In this document: positions 13,124 to 24,382 of the stretch, piece after piece | How positions within the stretch are numbered: the stretch's first letter is position 1 | Layout: each line of letters opens with the position of its first letter | Assembly (NCBI GenBank): GCA_029959085.1 | Contig: JARWIR010000016.1 | Coordinates: 18,671,499-18,735,498 of the forward strand | Length of the DNA stretch: 64,000 nt | From: Nemophila menziesii | Taxonomy: Eukaryota; Streptophyta; Magnoliopsida; Boraginales; Hydrophyllaceae | Direction of reading: 5' to 3' | Translations under genes and position numbers: made by a program | The notes under the pieces: model-generated | Seen by the model: the letters and a program-made list of their open reading frames with translations, nothing else | The model's database searches: none | Told to the model about the DNA's origin: nothing

Positions 13124-13552
13124 TTAAATAAAATTAGATTGAGTCAAACATATATAAAAGCAATGAAATACCCGTTTAAAAATGTATATAACTCCCACTG
13201 CAACCAAACAAAAACCTCCAGCAACACAACCAGCTCCTATTTTCAGGATTTTCTCCATTTTGGACTGTTTAGCTTTGACCTCAACTAACACTTTTTTAAT
13301 TTCAGCTAGTTCCGCTTCCATAAATTTGTAATCACCAGCTCTTTGGTTTCCACTCATTTTTATTTTAGACATTTTGTTACCTAAATCTATCATCGTCTGA
13401 AAAAGGGTTTTATTATTGGATTTCACCCCTAATGCTCCATCATCTGAATCACCCATAATTTTAACAAAGTACTTTTTCATCTCATCAAATTTCTCATCAA
13501 CAGTATCCTAGTTTTCCCTAACAGTGTCACTCAATTTAGTCAACACCTCCAT
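13124..13552 (-). pseudogene. Coiled-coil/TM ORF, array unit 5 (one in-frame stop)
   Basis: The full 143-codon span is kept, as in unit 3. The only lesion is CAG to TAG at the glutamine of VRENQ, about codon 15. If translation started at the internal ATG of MKKYFVKI (13480), 118 residues would remain, including the second helix and the hydrophobic tail (AGGFCLVAVGVIYIF). This is the best-preserved copy of the family in the window. Confidence 0.65.
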
Positions 13553-15025
13553 GATGGTGTCTAACGTATCTTGGTAGAATAGTTTTCTGAATAACTCAGC
13601 AAAAAAGGTTTATACTAGTGTAACCCCAAGTTTCTCTAGATGGATTTTTTCTTCTCCAAAGATAGTTTAAAATAATTGATATGGTCATGCATTTTTCCTT
13701 TATTAAATAATTTGATCACTTATTTGAAAACAATCAACCACCACTCATCATCAACTTCGCTATCTAGTCACAAATAACGTCACCATCCATCTTGCCATTA
13801 TGAAATCACCAACAAATAGAGTAGGTTCATGTAGGCATAATCACCACCAAATCTAGAGTTTCACTGACAATTCCTTAAACCTCTGAATTACCAAGCCTTT
13901 CAAACTATATATCATTAATACCATTGTGAATAACACTTTCCGCCACCTTGCGACCTCTTCGAATCACGATCATAACTAATATGTACAAGGTTCAAAGAGG
14001 TTGTGTGGTCGCTGAAAACACTATTAATGATAGCTTAGTGACAATGGCATTATTGACGATGGGTTTAGTGATTTATACATTTTTTGTCAGTTCGTTTTTC
14101 TTAACTAGTGTAGCGCGTGAAATACAAGTAGGGTAATTTTGTCTATAACGTGGTTAGACCTCCATGAATATAAAACATGAGTAATGGATCCTAATGTAAA
14201 TCATAAATTAAAGTATCTCAATTACTACGTAAATATTAAATTAATTTAGCTTAGTAATTATACTAATATGAAAATATAACATAAACTTTTAATTAATTTA
14301 ATTATATAATTACTAATATACAAAAAGAATTTATGTACATAATTTATATTTTATCAAAAATAGAAGTAAAAATGTAATGGCTTTGTTTTCTTTTTTACTT
14401 TCCACAATTATTATCCAAATGCAATTGTAAATGTCCAGTTGTTTTTTCTTAATTTTTTTATCACTTGATAGAGTAAGTTAATGATTATGGTTAGATCAAA
14501 GTTGTGTACCCTTCATACCGAGAATACAATTCTCTGAAATTTTGACAAAATATTATAACCGAAAACCCATATCTCGGTTTGGTCTATATTTGTATATGAT
14601 TTTCAAAATGGGATATATATGTAACTCTTTCCATAAAAGAGTATAAATTGTAAAAATCTCCTTCGTTGCTTTTGCTCTTGTATATATGATCTGACTTTTG
14701 CTTTTAGTCGTCCTAAAAGGTTGTTTAACAAATATGACTCTTGCTTGATGGTTGAGAAAATCAAATCATAGCAACTACTATAGTGTAAGTGGGGGTTAGG
14801 TGGTCTTTCTCCATATACTAGTTGATGGCTAACTAGTAAATTGTATTAGATAAAAAAATTACAAACATATAAGAAACATCACATGAAATTGAAAAGAGAA
14901 ATTTTCATATGTTGTGACCTTAGTTTAAAGAAGAACTCTTTTCTTTTGCAAAACCATTTTTCATTCCTGTACCATATGAATGACAATATACATTATTAAC
15001 ATCATTTAAATAAAATTAGATTGAG

Positions 15026-15432
15026 TCAAACATACATAAAAACAATGAAATAACCGTTTAAAATGTATATAACTCCCGCTGCAACCAAACAAAAACCTCC
15101 AGCAACACAACCAGCTCCTATTTTCAGGATTTTCTCCATTTTGGACTGTTTAGCTTTGACCTCAACTAACTCTTTTTTAATTTCAGCTTGTTCCGCGTTC
15201 ATAAATTTGTAATCAGCAGCTCTTTGGTTCCCACTCATTTCAATTTTAGACATTTTGTTACCTAAATCTATCATCAGCTGAAAAAGAGGTTTATTATTGG
15301 ATTTCACCCCTAATCCTCCATCATCTGAATCACCCATAATTTTAACAAAGTACTTGTTCATCTCATCAAATTTCTCTTCAACAGTATCCTGGTTTCCCTA
15401 ACAGTGTCACTCAATTTAGTCAACACCTCTAT
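15026..15432 (-). pseudogene. Coiled-coil/TM ORF, array unit 6 (start lost, frameshift)
   Basis: The start codon is changed to ATA at 15432. A one-base loss in the run ggtttccc near 15393 shifts the frame. From the internal ATG at 15361 a 111-residue frame remains open, ending in GYFIVFMYV. The unit also lacks about 90 bp upstream of the array's ttctgcaaaacc block. Confidence 0.6.
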
Positions 15433-15726
15433 GCTGGTGTTTAACGTATTTTGGTAGAATATTTTATCTAAATAACTCATCAAAAAAGGTTCCTACTAGT
15501 GTAACTCCAAGTGTTTTTAAAATTTTGTACCAATATTGGATATTTTTTCCCAGAAGATACCTAGGGGTGGTTGTGGACATCCTCTGAGCGATGAAGATGA
15601 TGATGGCGGCGGATGTTGCTTAATCTCTTCTGCTTTCACATTCACTTGTCCCGGACCAAGGAGGAGCACTTGTTCCTAATTTATGATGTGGCTAAATAAA
15701 TATATAGTTTATCTGAATGCTCACTT

Positions 15727-16010
15727 TTTTTTAAATCTATAATATATTACACGAAATTAATGAATTGACATAAAACTATTATTTTTTAATACGTTTGGTT
15801 TATAAATGATATTTTTGATACATTTGATCTAAAAATATTTTCAACGCATAAATAATGGTCTTAAAATAGATTTTCTAAATAAAATAGTATTCATACTATA
15901 AAACATGTTTAAGGATTTGTAAAACAATTTCTAAGAGTTAAAAAGTTTAGAAAGATTTTCTTTAATCGGCGTGTATAACTATACATGGACTATTAGATAA
16001 GAGAGAATAC
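15727..16010. other. Non-coding part of block 1
   Basis: Matches 36709-36951 nearly base for base and contains no ORF. It shows the empty CACTA target site (aatcggcgtgtataac). Confidence 0.7.
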
Positions 16011-16018
16011 TATATATA

Positions 16019-16529
16019 CAGAGCCGGCCCGGGCCCAAAGCAGCCAAGGCGGTCGCTTTGGGCCCCAAAATTTTGAGGGCCCCACAAAAAGTTAAAATAT
16101 ATATAGTATTCGTGTTATATATTTTACGGTTTAAATCCATCACAGACTACTAACTAGCTTAGTGGAGAGTGAAGCGTGTTTTCATATAATAGATCCCGAG
16201 TTCGAACCCACCAATTTGCTTTTTGAAATCCGCAGCATGAGACTCTTTGAGCCCATATTAAAAAAAGACCTACACCGAAGTTTTGAATTCCGCATGACGC
16301 TCTTTCTCAAAATTAAAAAAAGAACTACACCACAAAGAAGTAAAGAAACAAAGCAGCGTAGCAGATATAAGCTAGAGCCCATAATAATTCAAAATTAAAA
16401 AGAAACTACACAACACAGCAAAGAAGTAAAAAAACCAGCAAAGTAAGATTGATTTGTATTTTTTTTTAAACCGAAAAATGGGGCCCCATTTTTTTACCTC
16501 GCCTTAGGTACCTAACATGCTCGGGCCGG

Positions 16530-16534
<5 letters not shown>
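16019..16534. mobile_element. Non-autonomous hAT-type element, 516 bp, GC-rich termini
   Basis: The left end cagagccggcccgggc and right end gctcgggccggcccta are imperfect inverted repeats. They are flanked by tatatata (16011-16018 and 16535-16542), although TA repeats make the duplication ambiguous. Block 2 lacks the insertion. Both ends also contain gggcccc / ggggccc runs. The interior carries tRNA-like pol III promoter boxes (separate entry). Confidence 0.75.
16155..16209 (+). promoter_or_regulatory. tRNA-like A and B boxes inside the hAT-type element
   Basis: A box tagcttagtgg (16155-16165) and B box gagttcgaaccc (16198-16209) lie about 33 bp apart, the spacing of an internal RNA polymerase III promoter. 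The surrounding sequence does not fold into a tRNA. Either a SINE head was captured by the element or the element was built around one. Confidence 0.6.

Positions 16535-16576
<42 letters not shown>
16535..16576. repeat. (TA)n microsatellite
   Basis: TA dinucleotides directly abut the right end of the hAT-type element. Confidence 0.9.
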
Positions 16577-16581
<5 letters not shown>

Positions 16582-16744
16582 GTCGAAGAGAGAATACTTT
16601 ATAAAATATGAAGGTTTATAATGTAAACGATAATGTAAATAGTGTAATTTATTATGGGTATACAACTTTGACAAGACTAGTCGATATGGTACAACGGGCG
16701 TGATAGGCCAACTTTACTATATGAGATGATATGGAGGATAATGA

Positions 16745-17322
16745 AATGATTACGAAAAATAATAATTCAACCGAGGAAAATAATAACTCCTCGAATGCGA
16801 GGGTAAGTAAGAGTAATGAAAGTACGTAATGGATTCCCCCTTCTAACAATGTTATTAAGATTAATTGTGATGCATCATTTGGAATTAATAAAAGTGCAAT
16901 ATCTTGTGTTTCTAGGGATGCAGCAGGTAGAGTTTTGGAGTGCAAAGCATGGGAAATAGCAGCTGAAAGTCCAAAAGAAGCAGGAGTTTTGGGGATTCTT
17001 AAAGCTTGTCTTGTAGCTCAACATAATTTATATTCTAATGTAATTATTGAGAGTGATTGTCGCCAAGTGATGTTTCCTTTAGAAAATAGGTTGCCTGTTA
17101 TTTCTTCCATGATTTGTAATATTATCAAGAGTATTTATTTAATTTCTGAGAACATTTATCCTACTTTTTGATGAATAAATCGTAGTAGAAATAAGTTAGC
17201 TGACGGGGTAGCCAAGCATAAGCTTAGTGACAACATGTTAGGCTCGTGTTTAGACACGTACCCGAGTAGGCTAGCTGAGATAGTTAAGGACGAAGCCTTT
17301 CCCTCGGGAATTGGTTAATTTT
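16745..17322 (+). pseudogene. LINE-type RNase H domain remnant
   Basis: Read in one frame, the stretch shows the order of a plant LINE or RVT_3-type RNase H: WIPPSNNVIKINCDASF (first Asp), then SPKEAGVLGILKAC (Glu), IIESDCRQV (second Asp), and after a double stop NRSRNKLADGVAKH. A stop also precedes WIPPS. It probably came in as a 5'-truncated LINE: the sister block lacks 16733-18305, and this insert ends in an A run at 18290-18304 with a short shared gatg at both edges. Confidence 0.75.
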
Positions 17323-17560
17323 GTAATAATGTTTTATTTATGAGGTTATTGTTGATAACATTCTCATTAAACTATCTAATTGTTCTTTTATGCCTTCAAA
17401 AATTTATTTTATAAAAAAATGGCTAATGAAGTAAATATTTATAGAAAACATCCAGTTTATATTTTCCATACTTTTACTACCTTTATTATTAAATATATTA
17501 TTTTATTTTAATATAATATTGATTTTTAAATATTAAACAAATAATAGGGTACTTCTTTCT

Positions 17561-17712
17561 CCACCACCACCACCACCACCACCACCACCACCACCACCAC
17601 CACAACCACCACCACAACCACCACCACAACCATCATGTATGTAACCACCACTACATCCACCACAACCATCACCACCACAACCACCACAACCACCACCACC
17701 ACCACCACCACC
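17561..17712. repeat. (CCA)n trinucleotide tract, interrupted
   Basis: About 150 bp of CCA repeats with CAA and CAT variants. It gives artificial poly-Val or Gly-rich reading frames on the minus strand. Confidence 0.95.
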
Positions 17713-17732
17713 TACTACTAATAATTCCATCG

Positions 17733-18130
17733 CACGCGCGCGTCTGTGATTTTTTTTTTTTAAAATCGTCATAACTAATTCAAAAAAAAAATCAAAAAAT
17801 TAAAAAAATTGTATTTTTGAATAAAGCAAATTAATATTTACGTCTATGAATTTTTTTGATTTTTTTTGAATTTTTTCGAATTTTTTTAATTTTTTTCTTC
17901 GCAGACCTGTGTTTAAACCGTGAAATAAACATGAAATTCCATGTTTAAAACATGAAATTTCGTGCCTGCGAAAAAAAAATTAAAAAAAAATCAAAAAATT
18001 TAGAAAATTCCGAAAAAATCATAGACGTAAATATTAATTTGATTTATCCAAATATAATTTTTTTGATTTTTTTGATTTTTTTTGAATTAGTTATGACGAT
18101 TTTAAAAAAATTTCACGGACGCGCGTGTGT
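17733..18130. mobile_element. Foldback element, ~400 bp near-perfect palindrome
   Basis: The left arm starts cacgcgcgcgtctgtga. The right arm ends tcacggacgcgcgtgtg, its imperfect reverse complement. The arms extend about 185 bp each and share blocks such as aaatcgtcataactaattc, caaattaatatttacgtc and the cttcgcag / ctgcgaa edge. A short middle has gtttaaac-like symmetry. Target duplication and superfamily were not resolved. Confidence 0.8.
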
Positions 18131-18308
18131 TTATTAGTTTTTTTCTTATTTTTTAATTGTTAATTATAAGGGTAATTTGGGATGGGGCTGTTTTCAATAA
18201 ATATTTTATTCTAGGCACCTTTTTCTAAATAAGTTTTAATAGACATCAATCAACAATTGACCCTTTATTTATATGAAGTAAGTTTTGGGGAAAAAAAAAA
18301 AAAAAGAT

Positions 18309-18880
18309 GACCCACTGCTTAAATTTTTTTTAGCTCTGCTCACCTATTGAGCTCATCTCATTGTCCATCATCTAGACTATCAGTTTCTTTTGTTTTTTGT
18401 AATATTGATAAAAGATTGATATTGTCTTACTGCTCTAAGGTTTCATGTTACCCACGATAAATTCCGTTTGAATATCTCTTTTACCACTTTGAATCAAAAG
18501 CTTATTACTATAGCAGATTTAGAGGGATATTTCTTGTCGATGGTAGGTATTTATCCGTCTTATAGTCTTTTGGTGGCTTACCCTTTTATAAATGTAACCA
18601 AAACCTTCCATGTTAGTATTGGCAATTCACATTTAGGCAAAGAGCACAAAAGACAAAAGTCCAAAGACAGAGGAAAATGTAAATTTGCAATTCACATCTT
18701 CTAAATAAAATAATGTCGCAATCCTAAAAAAGTACACAAACATACAAACAAACTAAAGTCTACAGTGTATAATCGAAACAGGAAGATATAGTTAATTGGG
18801 TAATAATAATTTAAAACATCATGATAGTTCATTAATACTTGGAAATTATCTTATATTTAAGTAACAAGAAGGTTGCTATC
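18309..18880. other. Non-coding part of block 1 downstream of gene A
   Basis: Collinear with 56725-57070 and then 57600-57940 of block 2. Block 1 lacks the ~530 bp (SINEs) that block 2 carries between these parts. No ORF with support. Confidence 0.6.
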
Positions 18881-18887
18881 CAACTTT

Positions 18888-19707
18888 CTAGTAATAATTA
18901 CCCCCGAGGATCATTTCATTACCTGAAAAGAAGAAAAACAGTGAGAATGAAAATATTAAAAATGATAATTATTAATTAGACAGTAGCAATGAATTAATAT
19001 AAGCATACGCATACACATACACATTAGAACAAGAACAAAAACGAAAGTACAGCTTTGATCGATGTTAATGAAATACTTTTTTATAAAAGATGCAATCATG
19101 TATTAGCATCAATATTGTGGGGTTCTTCCACTTATATGTATAATTCAAGCATGCAGATAAAGTAAAAGGTAAAAATAGGAAACAAACAATTCACACAGGA
19201 ATACTAAAACAAAACAACACCACAAAACTTTGGCATTTCAACAACACTTTCCACCTTTCATCCATCGTCACTTATTCACACAACACACCCTTCAATATTT
19301 TTCTCTTTTAAAAATTAGCTATACATAAACAAACGCCCTTTAATTTATATACAGTTTCTGCAAAAGCTTTTTGATGACAAAGATTTACTTTTTTTAGTTT
19401 AATTGTTCGATATAGTTATCACAGATGTTTCTATTTTACTCATTCATTCAATCAACCATGTAATGTAATAATAATAATAATAATTAAATAATAGATTACC
19501 AACCTTAGAGGATACTGAGGAACCTGAGCTTAAACTATTGACCTCCCGGTCCCGGTCGGTTATGGGATGAGCGGATCCGTACCAACTATAAAGTTCGGAA
19601 ATAACCAAACCTATCACACAGTAGGTATACGGATGATTAATAATGTTCGGTTTCTCTTCAAAAACGTATTTGTTACCAAATTCTCTGAGGAATTTTCTAA
19701 ACGCCAT
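18888..19707 (-). CDS. Small two-exon gene A, 80-aa probable membrane protein
   Basis: Exon 1 is 19500-19707 (208 nt) from the ATG in tcaatggcg. Exon 2 is 18888-18922 (35 nt). The intron is 577 bp with donor G|GTAATC and acceptor TTTTCAG|GTAATG, and the joined codon is GGT. The protein has 80 residues: MAFRKFLREF, a hydrophobic centre (YCVIGLVISELYSWY, about residues 29-43), then AHPI, then the Ser-rich EVNSLSSGSSVS, and the tail NEMILGGNYY. The 5' leader contains aaccctaa and pyrimidine tracts. The same exon phase, splice sites and C-terminus recur in gene B (57948-59094), which supports a real gene. I recognise no family. One membrane span is likely; function is unknown. Coding divergence from gene B far exceeds intron divergence. 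Confidence 0.7.
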
Positions 19708-20229
19708 TGATTATGATTGTTTTGCAAACCCTAACGGCCTAACTCTCTATTTCTCTTTTTTTTTTCTCTCTCTCTCTTGTTTTTCTAATTAGATTATTTT
19801 CACCAAAACAAAAGAGGTCCATATATATTTTGTTTCTGGACCTTGGGCTAGCTTGACATCAATTGTACTACTGATACCCTTTAATGTTTAATAGGATTGA
19901 GATTTTATTTTATTTTAATCAAAAAGACCGTTTTAATTAAAAGGTCAACAGGTAGGGGTCTTTTTGTTGGACAAGTAAAGTATCAAAAACCAAAAAGGAG
20001 AAGTAGATATAATTTGAGTAATGATATTTGTCACCCTTTTTGTATCACCTATTTATCACCTCCTACGTGTATGTCTACATGTACCAATGAATTGAATTCT
20101 CTATCCTATTTAATTTTTCTCTATCTTCTATTTAAGGAAATCTAAACATATATATAGAAAGGTGATACAAGGATGACATGAAAAGGAATGACATATATCA
20201 TTACTCATATAATTTATCCCACCTTTATT

Positions 20230-20920
20230 AAAATTTATCCCATTTCCATTTGAATACTGAGATAAGAATGAAGATAGAACAAATTTTATCTCAGTCTTAA
20301 AATTATATATGAGACAAATTTTATCTTAGTTTTAAAATAAAGATGGAACAAATTTCACTAAGTTATGAGACAAATTTATCTCAATCTTAAAATAGAAGAT
20401 GTGGCAAATTTTATCTCAGTTTTATAATAAAACGAGACAAATTCCCCCTTACCCCCATAACCCTTCCTTTTTCCCAAAAAGAAAAGTATATTAAAAAATA
20501 AAAAATTATTTTCCACATGGGTCCCTTGTTGAAAAAGAAAAAAAATCTAAAAATAAAGAAATTTGCACTCCAGGCCCCTTGCTTGAATTGAAAAAAATTA
20601 AATTCTTTTTTTCCCTCGTTCTTAAACAATTAAAATAAAAAAAAATAATAATTTACCGCGGGCCCTTTCGAGAAGAAAAAAATTGCTTACTGCTGGAAAA
20701 GAAAAAAAATGTCTAACTGATGGAATAGGAAAAAAAATCTACAAATAAACCCGCCCTTCTCCGGGCCCTTAACTGGAAATGGAGAAAAAAATCCCCCCCG
20801 GGCCCTTTACTAGAAAAAAATAATTTCCACGGACCTGTTGGAAAAACAAAAACAGATTATCCTCCCGACCCTTTCCTAGAAAAGAGAAAAATTAAAATTT
20901 GTTCTCGAGACCTTCGCTAA
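20230..20920. repeat. Degenerate repeats atctcagt and gggccctt-type
   Basis: 20230-20450 repeats a unit around gacaaattttatctcagt, four to five times. 20500-20920 repeats gggccctttNctagaaaag at irregular 50-70-bp steps. Block 2 has the first array at 59460-59590 and one or two copies of the second at 60240-60370. No coding function. Confidence 0.6.
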
Positions 20921-22641
20921 AAAAATATAATTATTTTTGTTATTCTAATTATTATAGTTATTATTATTATTTAATATTTAAAAATATAGGTTAACTTTCA
21001 CATCTATAATAACTAGGTATGACCCGTGTCTAAAGACACTATGAAAACTAAAAAAATCCTTTAAACTATACAATAATAGTGTGTAGAGTTTGAAGTTTAG
21101 GTTTTAGAGACGCTTTTGAATTTCAAATTCTCAAAAAATAAAAAAAAATTGCAATAATATAACATAAAGACATCGATTATATTTTGATGTTATCATTGTT
21201 TTTTTTGTGACATCCACATTCAATTCGATTAAATTGCAACGTATAGCACAAACAATATCGCAGAATGAAAAAGTCTATATTTACTTACAGATTTTATACA
21301 CATTTTTTTAACAACTTTCTCAATATAAACATCCTCGCTTCATTAGTCATGTCAAAAAATCTAGTTGTCAAACATCATCAGAAACTCTCTCGTGGGAAAA
21401 ATTAGTACCAGATAGAATTGGTATCGCCATATAATTATCAGATTTTTCATCCTCATTGGAGGACAAAAAAGATAGACCCATCCAAATCTTACAACCTTGA
21501 GAATTTCACACTATTTGCATTAAACATATCTATCCCAACATTTTTCCCTAAAAAGTTTTATCTCAATAAAAGAAAAAAAGGTTGTACCTCTACATAATTA
21601 ACCAAGCCAAGGCCCCGTGATGCAATTACATAAAACCAAAACAATGAAGTATGACAACTACTCCCTAATGGAAGAAGAGTTGAACGTAAAAATAACGCCA
21701 GAAGACCAAATAGTACTGCAAATATAAATTTCAGATTCGGTAGGCCACTTAAGCAACTTGCTGGGGCATTATAAGCTACACAAATTCACAAAAATCTTGT
21801 CCACTATGCCCAAAGGAGACCGAGTTTAAGTTATCCATAATGTCGAACCTTCGCAAAGAGGAATGTGATTTTCTGCCCCTTCTACAATTACTTGGGACCC
21901 AATTATCTATAACATTAAATTAATAATTTTTTATCAAGAAAATGTCAATTTGGCCTTTACCAATGAAACTATACCAACTGGTGAGGTTCCGTGATGTGGT
22001 TGTAAGGTCGCTTCTACACGAGGGATACATAGAAGAAGCTGCATATCAAAAAATTGCACTGTATGTTCCTATATTATACACAAACTGCACTATAGGTCCG
22101 TATATTTTGCAAAAATTGCATTACATGTCCCGATATTAATTTTTTTGATTAATTAAGTTATAAATCTCTATATTATACATAATACCCTATATTTTAATAT
22201 AGAAAAAATAAAATATTCATAGAATAACATGAATATAAACCTAATAAAATAAAATCTTAAAATTTTAGGGGGTGCTTAGGGAAAATTCTAAAATTTTTGA
22301 AGGGGCATAAGTTAATTAATTTTTTTCAGTTGTCAGGGTAAAAAAATTCTTTTCGTGGGGCCACGAGATATGATAACTTAGTCCCTTACCTTGCAAAAGT
22401 AACATTTTTATCCCTAATCTTCTGATTGCTTGATATCTTGTAAATATAACAAATTTGTGACAGATTTAGTCCTTTTATCTTGAAAATATATTGCAGTTCT
22501 ATAACTAAGTTGTCAAAAATGTTGAATAAAAGACCAAATAAGTTATTTACGCAAATAATGATAACAATGTTTCAAAAGAGCCTAACATATAGCAATTCAT
22601 GTAAAAAACAAAAATAGAGTATGAATCAGAATCACTTAAAA
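20921..22641. other. Anonymous AT-rich intergenic DNA
   Basis: No ORF with family motifs or conserved repeats stands out. Around 22040-22140 a phrase like ttgcactataggtccgtat recurs in variant form near 23530-23650, as in worn MITE copies common in plants, but no ends could be fixed. Confidence 0.4.
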
Positions 22642-23089
22642 TCATTTACAATTAGAATCACTCCAAGCAACCAATTCATTTGCTGCTTCAGGTCCAGAAA
22701 TCTCAACGTCTTCCATTTTGATCTCACCATTTAGGACATTCTTAATTTTTCTCCAATCTTCAATACTTGAATCAGAATCAAAAGATGAACTTTCAGTTTC
22801 ACTTTTACTCTCTTCATCACTTACTACTTGTTTCTTCCCTAAAACTACCAAATCAAAAAACACCATTTAAACTAACCATCTCCAAATTCCCCTCAGTTGG
22901 GTTGTTTTGGATTATTTTCTCAACAAAACAATCACCCAGCTCAAAAACATCGAAAGATTCTACCAATATTGTCTCATCACCAATAATTCTATCGATTTCG
23001 TTAAGCCAGATTCCTATTGAATCAAAATCAAGAAAAGAATAATCAATAGGTAAAGAAAAATATTGGGAGCTAGTAGAAGGAATCATCAA
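22642..23089 (-). pseudogene. Acidic 148-codon ORF broken in a T run
   Basis: The upstream part from ATG 23089 encodes MMIPSTSSQYFSLPIDYSF onward to NLEMVSLNGVF, then stops. The downstream part (to 22642) continues as DLVVLGKKQVVSDEESKSE, a serine/acidic stretch, and ends ISGPEAANELVAWSDSNCK. Both join if one T is removed from the run at about 22857, so a single-base insertion probably disabled one gene. The Ser/Asp/Glu-rich stretch with GEI followed by ISGP and NEL weakly recalls the N-terminal region of plant NAF1-like snoRNP assembly proteins. No core domain is present, so this is only a suggestion. Confidence 0.4.
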
Positions 23090-23935
23090 TATTGTTCAGT
23101 TTGTGATTAGGTTTAGCTTATGGTCTTAGATAGATGCATGTAGATAGTTTAAAAGATATTAGGTCTGTATCTTGGTGTGCCCTAAGACCATCTACAGTAG
23201 TTGCGTCAAATAGATATTTACTCCAAAACAATTGCAGTATAACACCAAATTGCTCACTCCAAAATCGAAGTATCATTCTCCCAAATAGTGTTTCATGTAA
23301 GATAATAGTGAGGTTATAGTGTTACATGTAGAATTAATGGATAACAATGTCTGAATCATCAGACATTAATACCAAATGTAAAATTGTAAATATATTAGTC
23401 TCCAAATATATACTTACAGGAGTGTGTTATATGTTTTGAGCACAACATACCTTTCTTTTGTCGGAATAAATACCCCTATTCTGTTGCCAAATTTTCTCAG
23501 CCATCGATCTTCAAATCAATTTATTGTGATTGCACCATAGGTCCCTGTATTTTATAAAAAATTACAGCACATGCTCATGTATTATGCAAAATAAGTAATA
23601 TTTTCGATTAATTGCATTCTAGGTGCCTCTGACTCTGTTATGCAAAATCACTAATACTATTATTAAAATATTAATCTCATACACTAACGTAAGTTATACT
23701 TAGAACATACTAAGATCAGATTGTCAAATAAATCCAAATTAATCAAATTAATACGCATATACGTATTATACAATCACCGATAAATCATATTAAGGATTAA
23801 ATATACACTAATTAATTGCGATAGTTATTATGATTTTTTGGAGAACATCTTAATTTAGAAAAATTCGTTACACAAAAATAAATAAAAAAATACAAATTGA
23901 AAATATAAGCAAATATTTACCGTGAGAGTATCAGA

Positions 23936-24088
23936 TCAATCGGTGATGGGAGAGTCTTTAGAGTTAGGAAATGAGTCGTAAAATCCATAAGAAAAGTCAA
24001 ATTCATCATTAGAGATGTCATTCATATTGACGTTGAAGCAATTGCACCAGTTCTGACCACATTTCACTGTTACCTTCAGTGACGCCAT
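23936..24088 (-). CDS. Short ORF, 50 aa, unknown
   Basis: The ATG at 24088 starts MASLKVTVKCGQNWCNCFNV, followed by an acidic, aromatic tail ending KDSPITD. A donor-like ACG|GTAAAT lies 18 bp after the stop, so this could be the first exon of a disrupted gene. No family is recognised. A transposase fragment begins just upstream on the opposite strand. Confidence 0.25.
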   Translation of the reverse strand: MASLKVTVKCGQNWCNCFNVNMNDISNDEFDFSYGFYDSFPNSKDSPITD

Positions 24089-24109
24089 CTTATCCTCTTC
24101 AATAAAATT

Positions 24110-24330
24110 TTGTGTGGGTGCATAGTGTATACAATTAATGATTATCCAGTGAGATCGTACGCATCGGGTTGGTTGGGTCAAGGTTACAAGACATGGTCGG
24201 AGTGCACAGATTCTGCGTCTCCTTTTCGAGTTAAAAAAGTGATATTGTATTTCGATCACAAACGATGGTTACCACTTTCATATCCGTTACAAAAAATATG
24301 TCTTTGTATCAGAAGAGCAAGTATAGAGAT
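24110..24330 (+). pseudogene. CACTA transposase (TNP2-like) fragment
   Basis: The frame reads TINDYPVRSYASGWLGQGYK, then SECTDSASPFRVKKV and HKRWLPLSYPLQ. This is the conserved stretch of En/Spm TNP2 transposases where a Cys-containing motif follows SGW and precedes H-R-(R/W)-x-L-P. The homologous piece in the 52-55 kb transposase reads YTSGWSGQGYMACPECMDST. Here the first Cys of the CPxC pair is lost (TWSEC). No flanking transposon ends are visible. Confidence 0.7.
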
Positions 24331-24382
24331 CTTCCTAAGAAATATAGTCTTTCCAGTATCCAAACACAACTTGACTATTTAA

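Larger units (their letters stand above)
3731..15513. repeat. Tandem array of six ~2.0-kb units
   Basis: The landmark ttgcttttgctc and following bases recurs at 3731, 6617, 8641, 10650, 12658 and 14666. The spacings are 2886, 2024, 2009, 2008 and 2008. Unit 1 is longer because it holds a 708-bp hAT-type insertion, and a different AT-rich segment replaces the part that carries the minus-strand ORF. Unit 6 stops at about 15513, after the ORF. Unit 2 contains a 24-G run. Each of units 2-6 carries, in order: the landmark, a ctccatatactagttgatgg block, the minus-strand ORF, and (units 2-5) a ggtcatgcatttttccc block and a plus-strand 62-codon frame. Units 3-5 are the most uniform in length, pointing to recent unequal exchange. 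Confidence 0.95.
15673..20645. other. Segmental duplication block 1
   Basis: From ttcctaatttatgatg at 15673 to the aataataattt block near 20645, this segment is collinear with 30909-60372 once the LINE and CACTA insertions there are removed. Shared landmarks include tttaatcggcgtgtataac, ccactgcttaaa, the two-exon gene and the atctcagt repeats. Block 1 has its own insertions: a hAT-type element at 16019 and a LINE remnant plus foldback at 16733-18305. Confidence 0.9.

Noticed and set aside
17526..17772. Poly-Val and Gly-rich frames
   Set aside because: Translation of the (CCA)n tract, not genes.
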